The notes: generated by a model from the sequence alone, not told the origin. 64,000 bases of DNA from Pseudorhodobacter sp. E13 (GCF_003991405.1 NZ_RPEN01000159.1:536765-600764); one strand, 5' to 3'. Shown: positions 26,079 through 35,961, counted from the stretch's first letter. Translations and numbers: made by a program.

Positions 26079-27338
26079 GTGATCAAAGCCAACACAACCA
26101 AGCGCCGCGCGATTGTTTGCGCGATATCGGCAGATCATGCCTTTGCCCTTGGCAGCCTGATCGCCGGGTTCGCGCGGCACAATCCGGGGTTTGAGGGGGT
26201 CTTCGTGGTGTTCCACGATGGGCTGGATGCGGACCAGCAGGCGCAATTGCGCGCGCTTTGGCCCGACATCGCGTTCCGCCCTTTCACACCGGCCGATCTG
26301 GCGGCACGCTTTGGGGCGGGCACAGACATCAGCGCGGCACTTGCGCTTTACAGCCCGATGATCTTTGCCAAGTTCGAGTTGCCCAACCTGCTGGCCGAGT
26401 TTGAAAAATGCCTGTGGCTGGATGTGGACATACTGATTCAGGGCGATCTGGGCCCGATCTGGGCCTTTGACGCGCTGGCGTGGCGCCCGTTGCCCGAAGG
26501 TGCCTTTGCCCGGCGTGCCGAGGTGATGGAGCGTTTCGCCGATCTGCGCGGCGATGGCAGTTATCCCTTGCTGAACGGTGGGGTGCTGGGCATGGGACCG
26601 GGGGTGCGGGGGCAGCTATCAACTGACGATCTTTACGCCATGGCCGCGCGTTTGATGGCGCAGACCGGGGCACATTCGGTGGATGAGCTGGCCGTTTACT
26701 TCTGTGCGGCGGCAGGCGGGGTGCCGCTGCATCTGCTGGACCAGCGCTTCAACCACCCGATCATCGCCGCAGGGTGCCGAGAGGCCGTTGTTCTGCATGC
26801 CATCGGGCCGGATAAGTTCTGGAACTCTGCCCCGCTGCAATTGGCCTACCCGGAATGGGCGCGCAATCTGGCGGAATGGCAGGCGGTGGGGGGCGCGGGA
26901 TTTGCGGGGCCGATGCGATTGGCCGAAGTGCAAGCCGCAACGCCCGATCAGGCGTTGAAGGCGGCGCGGCACCGGGCCTATTGGCACGCGCTATACGATG
27001 GTTTGCGCGCCGCCCTGCCCCCGCGCCTGACCGTTGATCTGCGCGCCAACGGCCCCGGTTTGCGCTTTTTTATCCAAGGATTGCCAGACACAGTGCATCT
27101 GCGCCTGACCCGCCAAACGAATGAGCGGCGCATCGGGCTGCATCTGTGTTTCCAGAAGGACGCGCCCCACGCCCAAGCGATTTTCGCGCGGCTGGACGGG
27201 CTTGCCCTTGCGGCGACCAAAGGCAAACCCTTGGAACTGGCACAAACGCGGCATGGCCTGACCTATGGCACGGTGCTGCCTGTGGCCGCCTGCGCCGAGG
27301 CGATGGCCCAGATCATGGACGCCTTGCGCGATCTGTAG
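26079..27338 (+). CDS. GT8-like glycosyltransferase
   Basis: A 419-residue protein. Residues 1-270 resemble family 8 glycosyltransferases such as LgtC: a short N-terminal strand ([27 protein letters not shown]), the nucleotide/metal DxD at D115-D117 ([19 protein letters not shown]), [11 protein letters not shown], and [14 protein letters not shown] with [12 protein letters not shown]. The 130-residue C-terminal region is unassigned. The start is taken as GTG 26079 because upstream sequence in frame is unlike protein; no clear ribosome site is seen. Probably transfers a sugar in surface polysaccharide synthesis. It is divergent from accD and stands alone. Confidence 0.8.
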   Translation: MIKANTTKRRAIVCAISADHAFALGSLIAGFARHNPGFEGVFVVFHDGLDADQQAQLRALWPDIAFRPFTPADLAARFGAGTDISAALALYSPMIFAKFELPNLLAEFEKCLWLDVDILIQGDLGPIWAFDALAWRPLPEGAFARRAEVMERFADLRGDGSYPLLNGGVLGMGPGVRGQLSTDDLYAMAARLMAQTGAHSVDELAVYFCAAAGGVPLHLLDQRFNHPIIAAGCREAVVLHAIGPDKFWNSAPLQLAYPEWARNLAEWQAVGGAGFAGPMRLAEVQAATPDQALKAARHRAYWHALYDGLRAALPPRLTVDLRANGPGLRFFIQGLPDTVHLRLTRQTNERRIGLHLCFQKDAPHAQAIFARLDGLALAATKGKPLELAQTRHGLTYGTVLPVAACAEAMAQIMDALRDL

Positions 27339-27352
27339 GCCCGCGCAACGCG

Positions 27353-28132
27353 CTAGGCCACGTCCCGCGCCAAAAGCTGGCCACCGGGGCCGGGTTTCAC
27401 CTCAAACCGGCTGATCTTGCGCACAAGGTCTGACAGCTTGGCGCTGCCATAGGTGCGGGTATCGAAATCCGGTGCGCCTTGGGTGATATACTGGCCAATC
27501 TGGCCCAGTGAATACCATTCCCCTTCTGGGTCAATGGCACGCATGGCGGCGATGATCAGCGGAATGGCCTTGGCGGGGGCTTCCTTGGGGCCACGGGCAG
27601 GCGCAGGCTCTGCCGGCATTTCGGGCATCATGCCACGGTCTGGCCTGACCACCGGGCGCGCAGGCTCTGGCGCGCGATCATCGCTTTCATCGCTGCCAAG
27701 GTTTTCGACATAGATGAACCGCTTGCACGCCATACGAAACGCCTCGGGCGTTTTCTTCTCACCGATGCCATAGACGTCCAGCCCCTGTTCGCGGATACGC
27801 GCCGCAAGCCGGGTGAAATCACTGTCGGAACTGACCAGCACAAAGCCGTCAAACAGGCCCGAGTGCAGGAAATCCATCGCCGCAATCACGAGGCCGATGT
27901 CGGACGCATTCTTGCCCTTGGTGTTGGAAAACTGCTGGTCGGCAACGAGGCCCAAGGCTGCCACCTTGCGCGCCCAGCCGCCCAGCCGCTGCGCGGACCA
28001 GTCACCATAGATGCGGCGCACCGAGGCTTCGCCCAGCCCCGCGATCTCTTCAAAGATCGCCTCGGCATAGGAGGCGGGCACGTTATCAGCATCAATCAAA
28101 ACAGCAAGGCGCGGCGCGCGCGGGTCAGACAT
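27353..28132 (-). CDS. NYN domain protein with C-terminal OST-HTH/LOTUS-like domain
   Basis: A 259-residue protein. Residues 8-150 are a NYN/LabA PIN-like domain with the acidic set expected for a nuclease: LIDADNVPASYAEAIFEEI (D13, D15), NASDIGLVIAAMDFL (D78) and VLVSSDSDFTRLAARIREQG. A charged Pro-rich linker (about 152-190) leads to a C-terminal domain (AIPLIIAAMRAIDPEGEWYSLGQIGQYITQGAPDFDTRTYGSAKLSDLVRK) resembling OST-HTH/LOTUS RNA-binding modules. This pairing suggests an RNA-targeting nuclease or silencing factor; cellular role unknown. Confidence 0.88.
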   Translation of the reverse strand: MSDPRAPRLAVLIDADNVPASYAEAIFEEIAGLGEASVRRIYGDWSAQRLGGWARKVAALGLVADQQFSNTKGKNASDIGLVIAAMDFLHSGLFDGFVLVSSDSDFTRLAARIREQGLDVYGIGEKKTPEAFRMACKRFIYVENLGSDESDDRAPEPARPVVRPDRGMMPEMPAEPAPARGPKEAPAKAIPLIIAAMRAIDPEGEWYSLGQIGQYITQGAPDFDTRTYGSAKLSDLVRKISRFEVKPGPGGQLLARDVA

Positions 28133-28266
28133 CGGGGTTTCCTTTCGGTCCGTTGCCCCTTGTTAGCCCATCACAGCCACGGGCGACAGCGCGCAAAGCT
28201 AAAACCTGCGCTGTCTTTTTGGAAATGCCTGTGCAAAATGGCACCGTCCAACAAGAGTATTCTGGT

Positions 28267-28575
28267 ATGAAGCCCACCTTAATGATTTTCGCACTGATCG
28301 GCTTGGTCGGATGTATGCGTGCGCCGGACCCCGCGCCCCCTGTTCCGCTGCCCCCACCCGACAATGGGCTGGAGGAGCGTGAGCCAGACAGTTGCGGCGC
28401 TGGCGAGCTGTCAAGCCTGATCGGGCAACCCGAAGGCATGATCCGCACGGTTCCCATGGCCCGCGCTTACCGCGTCATCCCGCTGGGGGCGATTGTGACG
28501 CAGGAATATAATGCGCAGCGGGTGGATTTCTATCTGGATGAAAACAACCTGATCTCTCGCATCAGCTGCGGATAG
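28267..28575 (+). CDS. I78-family peptidase inhibitor-like lipoprotein
   Basis: A 102-residue small lipoprotein. MKPTLMIFALIGLVGC gives a lipobox LVGC with lipid attachment at C16. After a Pro-rich linker, the sequence CGAGELSSLIGQPEGMI...ARAYRVIPLGAIVTQEYNAQRVDFYLDENNLISRISCG matches the layout of the I78 serine protease inhibitor family, including the terminal CG and paired cysteines. Probably periplasmic, anchored to a membrane. The ATG at 28267 gives a proper signal; the frame is open upstream. Confidence 0.82.
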   Translation: MKPTLMIFALIGLVGCMRAPDPAPPVPLPPPDNGLEEREPDSCGAGELSSLIGQPEGMIRTVPMARAYRVIPLGAIVTQEYNAQRVDFYLDENNLISRISCG

Positions 28576-28602
28576 GACGCGCCTTGCGCCCCAAAGCAAA
28601 AC

Positions 28603-28634
28603 GGCCAGCCCACGCGGGACTGGCCTTTTCCTTT
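28603..28634. terminator. Terminator after the I78 lipoprotein gene
   Basis: GGCCAG (28603-28608) and CTGGCC (28620-28625) with inner CCC/GGG pairing, followed by TTTTCCTTTTC. It lies between the convergent lipoprotein (ends 28575) and cytochrome (stop at 28649) genes; on the reverse strand it is followed by GTTTTGCTTTGG, so it may act both ways. Confidence 0.8.
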
Positions 28635-28648
28635 TCGGTTCCGGGCGC

Positions 28649-29089
28649 TTATTTCTTGGCGCGGAAATCGGTGTGGCATGCCTTGCAGGCACCGCCAATA
28701 TCGCCCATCCCGGCCTGCACCCCTTCGATCGAGGACACATCAATCGCGCCCGCAGCGGTTTCCAGCGCCTTGGCCTTTTCGACAAAGCCTTCCATGTTCA
28801 TCCAGATGTCCGGGCGTGCCTCGGATACCGGGTCATCAGCTTCGGTTTCAAAGGCGGCGGGGATTTGCGCAGCAGCAGCAGACAAAGCGGCCTTTGCGGC
28901 TTCGGCGGCGTTGGCGTCAAAGGCGGCTTTGCCACCGGCCATATCGCCCAGAACCTTGGTGTTCATGCCGATGGTGCCCATCAGGTCCATCCGCGCCTTT
29001 ACGGTCGGATCTTGCACGCCTTCCTTGGCAATCGCCACGCCGGCGCTCAGGGTGAGGCCGATAATCAATGCTTTAGCTGCGAATCGCAT
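28649..29089 (-). CDS. Cytochrome c' (class II c-type cytochrome)
   Basis: A 146-residue periplasmic haem protein. Signal peptide MRFAAKALIIGLTLSAGVAIA. The mature protein is a four-helix bundle type with the haem-binding CxxCH near the C-terminus (GGACKACHTDFRAKK), the position that defines class II cytochromes. The helix-1 segment VKARMDLMGTIGMNTKVLGDMAGGKAAFD includes the region of the axial ligand. The ATG at 29089 is preceded by AGGAG. Cytochromes c' bind NO; a protective or electron-transfer role is likely. Confidence 0.92.
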   Translation of the reverse strand: MRFAAKALIIGLTLSAGVAIAKEGVQDPTVKARMDLMGTIGMNTKVLGDMAGGKAAFDANAAEAAKAALSAAAAQIPAAFETEADDPVSEARPDIWMNMEGFVEKAKALETAAGAIDVSSIEGVQAGMGDIGGACKACHTDFRAKK

Positions 29090-29188
29090 GGGTGAATGCT
29101 CCTGTTGATTGAAGCCCCGAGTATAGCCGCGACATTCTGTCCGCATAGTTCCCAAAGTGACATTCACGCGATTGTCATGCGGTTTTCT

Positions 29189-30094
29189 TCACCCTTCGGC
29201 AAGATGCCGCTCGCCCCGTGCCTTGGCCAAGGCGATCTGCTTTTGCCGTTCGCGAAAGCGCGCGCGGTCGGCATCGGTATGCTCTGCGTGGCACTGATGG
29301 CAGGACACGCCTTCTTCATATTCGGGGCGCGTCTTATCCTCGGGCGCCAGCGGGCGGCGACAACCGTGGCAGGTAAAATACGGGCCGGGCACAAGCCCGT
29401 GACCCACCGATACGCGGTTATCAAAAACGTAACATTCGCCGTTCCACAGGCTTTCCTCTGGCGGCATTTCCTCAAGGTATTTCAGGATACCGCCTTTGAG
29501 GTGATAGACATCCTCTACCCCCTGCCCCAACAGATAATTGGTTGATTTCTCACAACGAATGCCACCGGTGCAGAACATCGCGATACGCTTGTTGTGAAAG
29601 CGGTCCTTGTTTGCCTCCCACCAGGCGGGGAATTCGCGGAAAGATTTGGTTTCGGGGTCAATCGCGCCTTCGAAGGTTCCGATGCCGACCTCGTAATCGT
29701 TGCGCGTGTCGATCACGGCCACATCCGGCGCAGAGATCAGCGCGTTCCATTCTTCGGGGTTCAGGTAATGGCCGACGCGAGCGCGCGGGTCTATATCGGG
29801 CTGGCCCATCGTCACGATCTCACGCTTCAAGCGCACCTTGAAGCGGCCAAAGGGCTGATCCTCGGACCAGCTTTCCTTATGCTCCAGATCGGCGCAACCG
29901 GGCAGGGCGCGGATATGGGTCAGCATCGCATCAATCCCCGCACGGTCGCCGGAAATGGTGCCATTGATCCCCTCGGACGCCAGCAAAAGAGAGCCGCGAA
30001 TACCATGGGCGCGGCCAAATTCCAGCAGCGGCTGTTGCAGGGCTGCAAAGTCGGGGAAGCGGGTGAAGTGATAAAGCGCGGCGATTGTAAACAT
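29189..30094 (-). CDS. trhO: tRNA uridine-34 hydroxylase (rhodanese-like TrhO/YceA)
   Basis: A 301-residue protein with the N-terminal UPF0176 domain ([47 protein letters not shown]), a central rhodanese domain with active-site cysteine in [38 protein letters not shown], and a C-terminal cysteine cluster ([10 protein letters not shown]...[10 protein letters not shown]). TrhO makes 5-hydroxyuridine at tRNA position 34 from prephenate-derived chemistry. I prefer ATG 30094 because AAGAG lies 7 bases before it; ATG 30100 would add two residues. Monocistronic, divergent from pncA. Confidence 0.94.
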   Translation of the reverse strand: MFTIAALYHFTRFPDFAALQQPLLEFGRAHGIRGSLLLASEGINGTISGDRAGIDAMLTHIRALPGCADLEHKESWSEDQPFGRFKVRLKREIVTMGQPDIDPRARVGHYLNPEEWNALISAPDVAVIDTRNDYEVGIGTFEGAIDPETKSFREFPAWWEANKDRFHNKRIAMFCTGGIRCEKSTNYLLGQGVEDVYHLKGGILKYLEEMPPEESLWNGECYVFDNRVSVGHGLVPGPYFTCHGCRRPLAPEDKTRPEYEEGVSCHQCHAEHTDADRARFRERQKQIALAKARGERHLAEG

Positions 30095-30162
30095 GGGCAT
30101 TCTCTTGCCGTGCCATGCGCAAAAAGGCAAGGTATCAACTGACGCAGGACAAGGAGACAGCC

Positions 30163-30759
30163 ATGGCAGACGCCCTGATCGTGATTGATGTGCAGAATGA
30201 TTTTTGCCCCGGCGGCGCGCTGGCTGTGGCCGGGGGCGATGCGATTGTGGCGGGCATCAACGTGCTGATGGCCGATTTCAATGCGGTGGTGCTGACGCAG
30301 GATTGGCACCCCGCCGACCATTCCTCTTTCGCGGACAACCATTCCGGCGCAGAGCCTTTCAGCATGGTAGATATGCCCTATGGGCCACAGGTGCTGTGGC
30401 CGCGCCATTGTGTGCAAGGGTCCAACGGGGCCGCCTTTCACGAAGCGTTAAACAGCAACCGCGCGGATATGATCATCCGCAAAGGGTTCCGCCCGCAGAT
30501 CGACAGTTACAGCGCGTTTTTTGAAAATGACCACAAAACCCCCACCGGGCTGGAGGGTTATTTGCGCAGCCGGGGGCTGACCAAATTGGTGCTGACGGGT
30601 TTGGCCACCGATTTCTGCGTCGGTTTCTCGGCGCTGGACGCGGCGGCGCTGGGGTTTGAAGTTACCGTGCGGATGGACCTGTGCCGCGCCATTGACCTGA
30701 ACGGATCACTGGCGGGCATGGTCGACAAGATGAAAGCGGCAGGGGTTGCGCTGGCTTAA
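30163..30759 (+). CDS. pncA: Nicotinamidase
   Basis: A 198-residue isochorismatase-fold hydrolase converting nicotinamide to nicotinate for NAD salvage. The catalytic triad D9 ([18 protein letters not shown]), K107 (MIIRKGF) and C152 ([15 protein letters not shown]) is complete. Metal ligands are probably D47, H49 (TQDWHPADH) and H82. AAGGAG precedes the ATG. It ends 4 bases inside the convergent argC. pncB, the next salvage enzyme, lies about 1 kb to the right. Confidence 0.96.
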   Translation: MADALIVIDVQNDFCPGGALAVAGGDAIVAGINVLMADFNAVVLTQDWHPADHSSFADNHSGAEPFSMVDMPYGPQVLWPRHCVQGSNGAAFHEALNSNRADMIIRKGFRPQIDSYSAFFENDHKTPTGLEGYLRSRGLTKLVLTGLATDFCVGFSALDAAALGFEVTVRMDLCRAIDLNGSLAGMVDKMKAAGVALA

Positions 30760-31664
30760 AGCCCGGCACCTTCGTCCAGCCCCAGCATGATATTGAGGTT
30801 CTGCACCGCAGCCCCCGAGGCCCCTTTGCCAAGGTTGTCCAGAATGGCCGACAGAACCACACGCCCTTCGGCTGCATCGCCCAGAACCGACAATTCCAGC
30901 TTGTTGGTGTTGTTCAGCGCCTGCGGGTTTTCGCGCGCCTGCGCCTGATCCAACGGGCGGACAGAGACAAAGCGGCTGCCCGCGTAATGCGCCGACAGGG
31001 CGGCGTGCAGTTCCACCGCGCGGCTGGTGCGCAGCGGGATTTGCACAATCATGCCTTGGGCATATTGCCCGACGGCGGGCACAAAGATCGGCGTGGCCGA
31101 CACTTGGCCGTAATGCATCACCTCGGGCATGTGTTTGTGGTGCTGGGTGGTGGCGTAAAGAAAGTTGCCCGTCACCTCACCTTTTTCAAACTCGGCAATC
31201 ATGGCTTTGCCGCCGCCTGTATACCCCGAGATGCCAAAGATCGACAAAGCGTCATCACGCGCGATCAGCCCTGCATCGGTCAGCGGGCGCAGCAAGGCGA
31301 TGGCGCAGGTGGAATAGCAACCGGGGTTCGAAACATATTTGGCCCCGGCAATCGCCGCACGCTGGCCCGCTGCAAGTTCGGGAAAGCCATAAACCCAATT
31401 CGGGTTCACCCGATGGGCGGTGCTGGCATCAATCAACCGCGTGGGCAGCGATTGGCAGATGGTCGCCGCCTCACGCGAGGCATCATCCGGCAGGCACAGA
31501 ATGGCGATATCGGCGGCGGCAAAGGCATCGGCCCGCGCGCCTGCATCCTTGCGCCGATCCTCGGGCAAGGAGATCAGCGAAATATCCTTGCGCCCCAGCA
31601 AACGGTCACGGATTTGCAGCCCGGTTGTGCCAACCTCGCCGTCGATAAAGACTTTCGCGCTCAT
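30756..31664 (-). CDS. argC: N-acetyl-gamma-glutamyl-phosphate reductase, type 2
   Basis: A 302-residue NADPH-dependent reductase of arginine biosynthesis. The short type 2 form is shown by MSAKVFIDGEVGTTGLQIRDRLLGR at the N-terminus. The catalytic C116 is in YVSNPGCYSTCAIALLRPL, with ISGYTGGGKAMI following and GKGASGAAVQNLNIMLGLDE at the C-terminus. The ATG at 31664 has GAGG 7 bases upstream; ATG 31670 is too close to it. It sits alone between pncA and pncB, away from other arg genes. Confidence 0.96.
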   Translation of the reverse strand: MSAKVFIDGEVGTTGLQIRDRLLGRKDISLISLPEDRRKDAGARADAFAAADIAILCLPDDASREAATICQSLPTRLIDASTAHRVNPNWVYGFPELAAGQRAAIAGAKYVSNPGCYSTCAIALLRPLTDAGLIARDDALSIFGISGYTGGGKAMIAEFEKGEVTGNFLYATTQHHKHMPEVMHYGQVSATPIFVPAVGQYAQGMIVQIPLRTSRAVELHAALSAHYAGSRFVSVRPLDQAQARENPQALNNTNKLELSVLGDAAEGRVVLSAILDNLGKGASGAAVQNLNIMLGLDEGAGL

Positions 31665-31783
31665 ATCCATACCTCGTTTTGCTGTATTCGCGCCCCTTGT
31701 AACGGTTGATGAGGCCATAGCCAAGCTGGACAAGTGCCAAGGGGCTTGATTTAACCGCAGTTACCGGCAGGGAAGGAATGAAT

Positions 31784-33076
31784 ATGGTCGATATTGCAAC
31801 GCGGGTGCATAACCACAAATGGAAAATTGACCCGATTGTTCGGTCCCTGATTGATACCGATTTTTACAAACTGCTGATGTGCCAGTCGGTGTTCCGCAAC
31901 AAGCCCGACACCAATGTCACCTTCAGCCTGATCAACCGCACCAAACGCATCCGGCTGGCCGATCTGGTGGATGAGGGCGAGCTGCGCGAGCAGTTGGACC
32001 ATATCCGCACCCTGCGCCTGTCGCGCGGGGAAAGCACCTGGCTGCGCGGCAACACGTTTTACGGCAAGCGCCAGATGTTCCGCCCCGATTTCATGGAATG
32101 GTTCGAAGGGCTGCGCCTGCCGCCCTATCACCTTGAAAAACGCGATGGCCAGTATGAGCTGACGTTTGAGGGCAAATGGCCCGAGGTGATGATGTGGGAA
32201 ATCCCTGCGCTGGCCGTATTGATGGAATTGCGCGGCCGCGCCGTGCTGGCCGATATGGGCAAGTTTGAACTTCAAGTGCTTTATGCCCGCGCGATGACCA
32301 AACTGTGGGAAAAGATCGAACGCTTGCGGCAGGTTCAGGGGTTGCGGATCGCCGATTTCGGCACCCGCCGCCGCCATTCCTTTTTGTGGCAGGATTGGTG
32401 CGTGCAGGCGATGCAGGAAGGGTTGGGCGGGGCCTTTGCCGGCACCTCCAACTGCCTGATCGCGATGCGCCGCGAGGTGGAGGCGATTGGCACCAACGCG
32501 CATGAATTGCCGATGGTTTACAGCGCCTTGGCGGAAAGCGATGCCGATCTGGCCCAAGCGCCCTATCAGGTGTTGGCCGATTGGCATGAAGAACATGACG
32601 GCAATCTGCGCATCATTTTGCCCGATACCTATGGCACCAAGGGCTTTCTGGCCCGCGCGCCGGAATGGCTGGCGAAATGGACAGGCATTCGTATCGACAG
32701 CGGCGACCCGGCCACGGGTGCCGAAACCGCGATCAAGTGGTGGCAAGACCGCGGCGAAGACCCGCGCCAGAAGCTTGTCATCTTTTCGGACGGGCTGGAT
32801 GTGGAAATCATCGAGCGGTTGCAAAAGCAATTTACAGGCCGGGTCAAAGTGTCCTTTGGTTGGGGCACCATGCTGACCAATGATTTCCGTGGCCTTGTGG
32901 CGGATGATGCGCTGGCCCCGTTCAGCCTTGTGTGTAAGGCGATTTCGGCCAATGGTCGCCCCACCGTGAAGCTAAGCGACAACCCAAACAAGGCGATGGG
33001 CCCGGCCTCGGAAATCGCGCGTTACAAGCGGGTGTTTGGCGTGGGCGAACAAAGCGCGATGGATGTGATCGTCTGA
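31784..33076 (+). CDS. pncB: Nicotinate phosphoribosyltransferase
   Basis: A 430-residue enzyme that joins nicotinate and PRPP to give nicotinate mononucleotide. Typical parts are [20 protein letters not shown], the autophosphorylated histidine about H198 ([17 protein letters not shown]), [30 protein letters not shown] and [22 protein letters not shown] lies 6 bases before the ATG at 31784; an ATG at 31778 abuts the site directly. Completes the pncA-pncB salvage route, with argC between. Converges on the Hint gene with a 3-base gap and no terminator. Confidence 0.96.
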   Translation: MVDIATRVHNHKWKIDPIVRSLIDTDFYKLLMCQSVFRNKPDTNVTFSLINRTKRIRLADLVDEGELREQLDHIRTLRLSRGESTWLRGNTFYGKRQMFRPDFMEWFEGLRLPPYHLEKRDGQYELTFEGKWPEVMMWEIPALAVLMELRGRAVLADMGKFELQVLYARAMTKLWEKIERLRQVQGLRIADFGTRRRHSFLWQDWCVQAMQEGLGGAFAGTSNCLIAMRREVEAIGTNAHELPMVYSALAESDADLAQAPYQVLADWHEEHDGNLRIILPDTYGTKGFLARAPEWLAKWTGIRIDSGDPATGAETAIKWWQDRGEDPRQKLVIFSDGLDVEIIERLQKQFTGRVKVSFGWGTMLTNDFRGLVADDALAPFSLVCKAISANGRPTVKLSDNPNKAMGPASEIARYKRVFGVGEQSAMDVIV

Positions 33077-33079
33077 CGT

Positions 33080-34297
33080 TCAGGCAAACTGCGGCGCGGC
33101 CCACAGCGCCTTGTGGTTCTTGGCATGGCGTTCCACCAGTTTGCGCGCCAGCTTTCCAGCGGCAAACAAGCGCGCGGGCTGATGCGCGCTTTGCGGCAGG
33201 GTTGAGGTGCCAACCCCCAGCAAAAGCGCCAGTTCCGACAATGCGGGCGCATCCATTGCCCGCAACGCCTGCGGGCCAAGATACAGGCTTTCACTGGGCG
33301 CACCTTCGGCAAACACAATCTCATGCGCGCCAAACAGCAGGTGCAGATAGGTGACCACCTGTTCGGGCAAAACCACATCAACGCCCGCAAGGCCGGTCAG
33401 GTTTTTCGCCGCGACCAGCACCTCTGACGCGCCAAACATCCGCTCTGCGATGCGCGAGGCCACCAACACGCGGTGCTGTTGCGACAGCAGCAAATCGCGG
33501 GAGGGCAGGCCATTTCCCAACGCATTCCGCGCGATGCGGACAGGGCAAAGCCGCTGATCCTGCACAAAGGCAGCGGGCGTGTGGCTTTGCGACCAGACCC
33601 ATACCACCGGCTGCGCGCCATGGTCCCGCGTCAACACCAGATCACCGGGGCGCAGCGCCTCGATCATCACGGGGCCGGACGGGGTTTCGATCCGCGTGCC
33701 CGCGGTAAAGCAAACATTGAAGGTTCCCGGTGTCGGGGTTTCATTATTCACAAAGACGTTGGACCCATCGGGCGCGCGCTGGATTGAAAACCCATCCACA
33801 TCATTGCCGAAATTTTCCCCTGCACCGATGCGCGTGGCGGTGCTGGAAAACCCGGAATAGCCTGCCGCGCCAATGGTCGGGTTGTCCAGTGCGGCCCCGT
33901 TGAACCGGGCGACGATATAGCTGTTGGCGGTCGGGTCATAGACGACCACATTATCGCCCGTATTGGTGATCACGGCCGAGCCGCGCCCCGCATCGAAAGC
34001 CAGGCTGCCTGCGGGCATCGTGGGCAAACTGCCGCCCGGCTGCACCCCGATGATGATCAGCGCATGCCCGCCCGGCCCCAGCACGGCCCCGCTGGGAATG
34101 GTGAACCATTGGCCCACGCCGCGATCCCAGAATTGCAGCCCCGCGATGCTGATCGGTGCGCCAGTGGTGTTTACCAGTTCGATGAATTCATCCGTGGCCG
34201 CCGAGGTGCCATTGCCATCGGTATCGAATGAGGTGGCCCCGTTCGGGTCCACCAATATTTCATTGATCGCGATGCCACCACGCAACATATCTGCCAA
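33080..34297 (-). CDS. Lamin-tail domain plus Hint domain protein
   Basis: A 405-residue protein. Residues about 8-150 are a lamin-tail-like (LTD) domain: GIAINEILVDPNGATSFDTDGNGTSAATDEFIELVNTTGAPISIAGLQFWD...GPGGHALIIIG. From about 194, VCFTAGTRIETPSGPVMIEALRPGDLVLTRDHGAQPVVWVW starts a Hint (hedgehog/intein) domain with the nucleophile Cys. DLLLSQQHRVLV supplies the conserved histidine. No C-terminal splicing Asn is apparent. No Sec signal peptide is visible; related proteins in Rhodobacteraceae are thought to leave by type I secretion. Autoprocessing is possible but function unknown. A TATAGT about 50 bases upstream may be its -10. Confidence 0.85.
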   Translation of the reverse strand: MADMLRGGIAINEILVDPNGATSFDTDGNGTSAATDEFIELVNTTGAPISIAGLQFWDRGVGQWFTIPSGAVLGPGGHALIIIGVQPGGSLPTMPAGSLAFDAGRGSAVITNTGDNVVVYDPTANSYIVARFNGAALDNPTIGAAGYSGFSSTATRIGAGENFGNDVDGFSIQRAPDGSNVFVNNETPTPGTFNVCFTAGTRIETPSGPVMIEALRPGDLVLTRDHGAQPVVWVWSQSHTPAAFVQDQRLCPVRIARNALGNGLPSRDLLLSQQHRVLVASRIAERMFGASEVLVAAKNLTGLAGVDVVLPEQVVTYLHLLFGAHEIVFAEGAPSESLYLGPQALRAMDAPALSELALLLGVGTSTLPQSAHQPARLFAAGKLARKLVERHAKNHKALWAAPQFA

Positions 34298-34415
34298 GGC
34301 ACAAACCCCATCAACCCGCTACACAACTATAGCAGAGGTTAGCACCCGCCCGCAGCACCACAAAGCACTGAAATTTAATAAGTTTATTCTGCCCCCAACC
34401 CGCAACAGACCCGCG

Positions 34416-35888
34416 TTACAGCGTCAGCGTGCTGATGACCCAGAACACCAGCGCCGACAGCAAGGCCGTGGCGGGCACGGTGATGACCCAAGCGGCGATG
34501 ATGGTCAGGAAATGCGAGCGGCGCACCAGTTTGCGGCGGCTGCGTTCCTCGGGGGCGACGGGTTTGCCTTTCAGGATGCCAAGCTCGCGCGCGCGGCGTT
34601 CGGCGTGCCATTCGCGGTAAAACCCCACCCCGAAAATCGCACCCACCGCGATATGGGTGGAGCTGACGGGCAGGCCCAGCCAAGACGCGACGATCACCGT
34701 GATGGCCGCAGACAGCGCCACACAGTAGGCCCGCATCGGGTTCAGCTTGGTGATCTGGCTGCCCACCATGCGGATCAGTTTGGGGCCAAACAGCATCAGG
34801 CCAAAGGACAGGCCCGCCGCGCCAATCACCATGACCCACAGCGGAATTTGCACCTTGCTGGCGGTGTCAAAATCCTGCACGGCATGCACGATGGCGGCCA
34901 AAGGCCCTACCGCATTGGCCACGTCATTCGCCCCATGCGCAAAGGACAGCAGCGCCGCCGAGGCCACCAGCGGAATCCCAAACAGCTTTTTCAGCGATTT
35001 CTTGCGGTTCTCCAACCCTTCGGATTGCTTGCGGATCAAGGGCGCGCTGACCAGTTGCGCGACAACCGCAACGCCGAGCCCGATGATCAAAGCGGTCGGC
35101 AGATCAATCGAGACAATCCGCTTCAGCCCCTTGATCGACAAATAGGCCGCAAAGGCCCCTGCCATGATGGCAATCAGGATCGGCACCCAGCGCCGGGCGG
35201 CGGCGATCTTGTCATCGGCATATTCGATCTTGGCCTTGATCAACGCCAGAAACAGGGCCGCAACCGCCCCGCCAAGCACGGGCGAGATGACCCAGCTTGC
35301 CGCAATCTGCCCCATGGTTGGCCAGTTCACCGCCGCCAGACCGGCCGCAGCAATCCCTGCCCCCATCACGCCACCCACGACCGAATGGGTCGTCGACACC
35401 GGTGCGCCCAGCCATGTCGCAAGGTTGATCCACAGCGCCGCCGACATCAGCGCGGCCATCATCGCCCAGATAAAGGTGGCCCTGTCGGCAAGGCTTTCAG
35501 GTGCCACGATCCCGCCCGAGATCGTTGACACCACATCGCCCCCCGCGATCAAGGCCCCTGCGGTTTCACAAACCGCCGCAATCGCAATCGCGCCGCCCAT
35601 GGTCAGTGCATTGGCCCCGACCGCCGGGCCCATATTGTTGGCCACATCATTCGCACCAATGTTCAGCGCCATATAGGCCCCGAATACAGCGGCAGAAATC
35701 ACGATCAGGCGATCCGGCGACCCACCCGAAAAAATGGCCGCCGCAACAGCGACGATCACGATGAAAGCAAGGCCCAACCCCGGCGCAACCAGCGGACGCG
35801 CGACATATTGCGTCGCCTGTTCCAGATGCGAGATGCGGTTAAGGTCTTTGTCCAGCGTCTTCCACTGGTTTACCGGGCGGTCGGACAT
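34416..35888 (-). CDS. Inorganic phosphate transporter, PiT family
   Basis: A 490-residue inner-membrane cation-phosphate symporter with about 10-12 helices. The two inverted signature repeats are FGAYMALNIGANDVANNMGPAVGANALTMGGAIAIAAVCETAGALIAG (N-terminal) and SFAHGANDVANAVGPLAAIVHA (C-terminal). The paired APVSTTHSVVGGVMG and LPVSSTHIAVGAIFGVGFYRE motifs are also present. A hydrophilic loop with SEGLENRKKSLKK separates the halves. No PhoU/DUF47 partner is adjacent. Single-gene unit. Confidence 0.95.
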   Translation of the reverse strand: MSDRPVNQWKTLDKDLNRISHLEQATQYVARPLVAPGLGLAFIVIVAVAAAIFSGGSPDRLIVISAAVFGAYMALNIGANDVANNMGPAVGANALTMGGAIAIAAVCETAGALIAGGDVVSTISGGIVAPESLADRATFIWAMMAALMSAALWINLATWLGAPVSTTHSVVGGVMGAGIAAAGLAAVNWPTMGQIAASWVISPVLGGAVAALFLALIKAKIEYADDKIAAARRWVPILIAIMAGAFAAYLSIKGLKRIVSIDLPTALIIGLGVAVVAQLVSAPLIRKQSEGLENRKKSLKKLFGIPLVASAALLSFAHGANDVANAVGPLAAIVHAVQDFDTASKVQIPLWVMVIGAAGLSFGLMLFGPKLIRMVGSQITKLNPMRAYCVALSAAITVIVASWLGLPVSSTHIAVGAIFGVGFYREWHAERRARELGILKGKPVAPEERSRRKLVRRSHFLTIIAAWVITVPATALLSALVFWVISTLTL

Positions 35889-35961
35889 TGTGCAGGCCTG
35901 TCATCAAAGTGTTACATATTGGGGGCCAGCTATCCGGTTTTTGCCAAAGAAACAACGGTGA

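Noticed and set aside
33080..34297. Active self-splicing intein
   Set aside because: The N-terminal Cys block is present, but no downstream splice Asn/His-Asn and extein Cys/Ser/Thr junction is evident, so it is a Hint domain rather than an intein.
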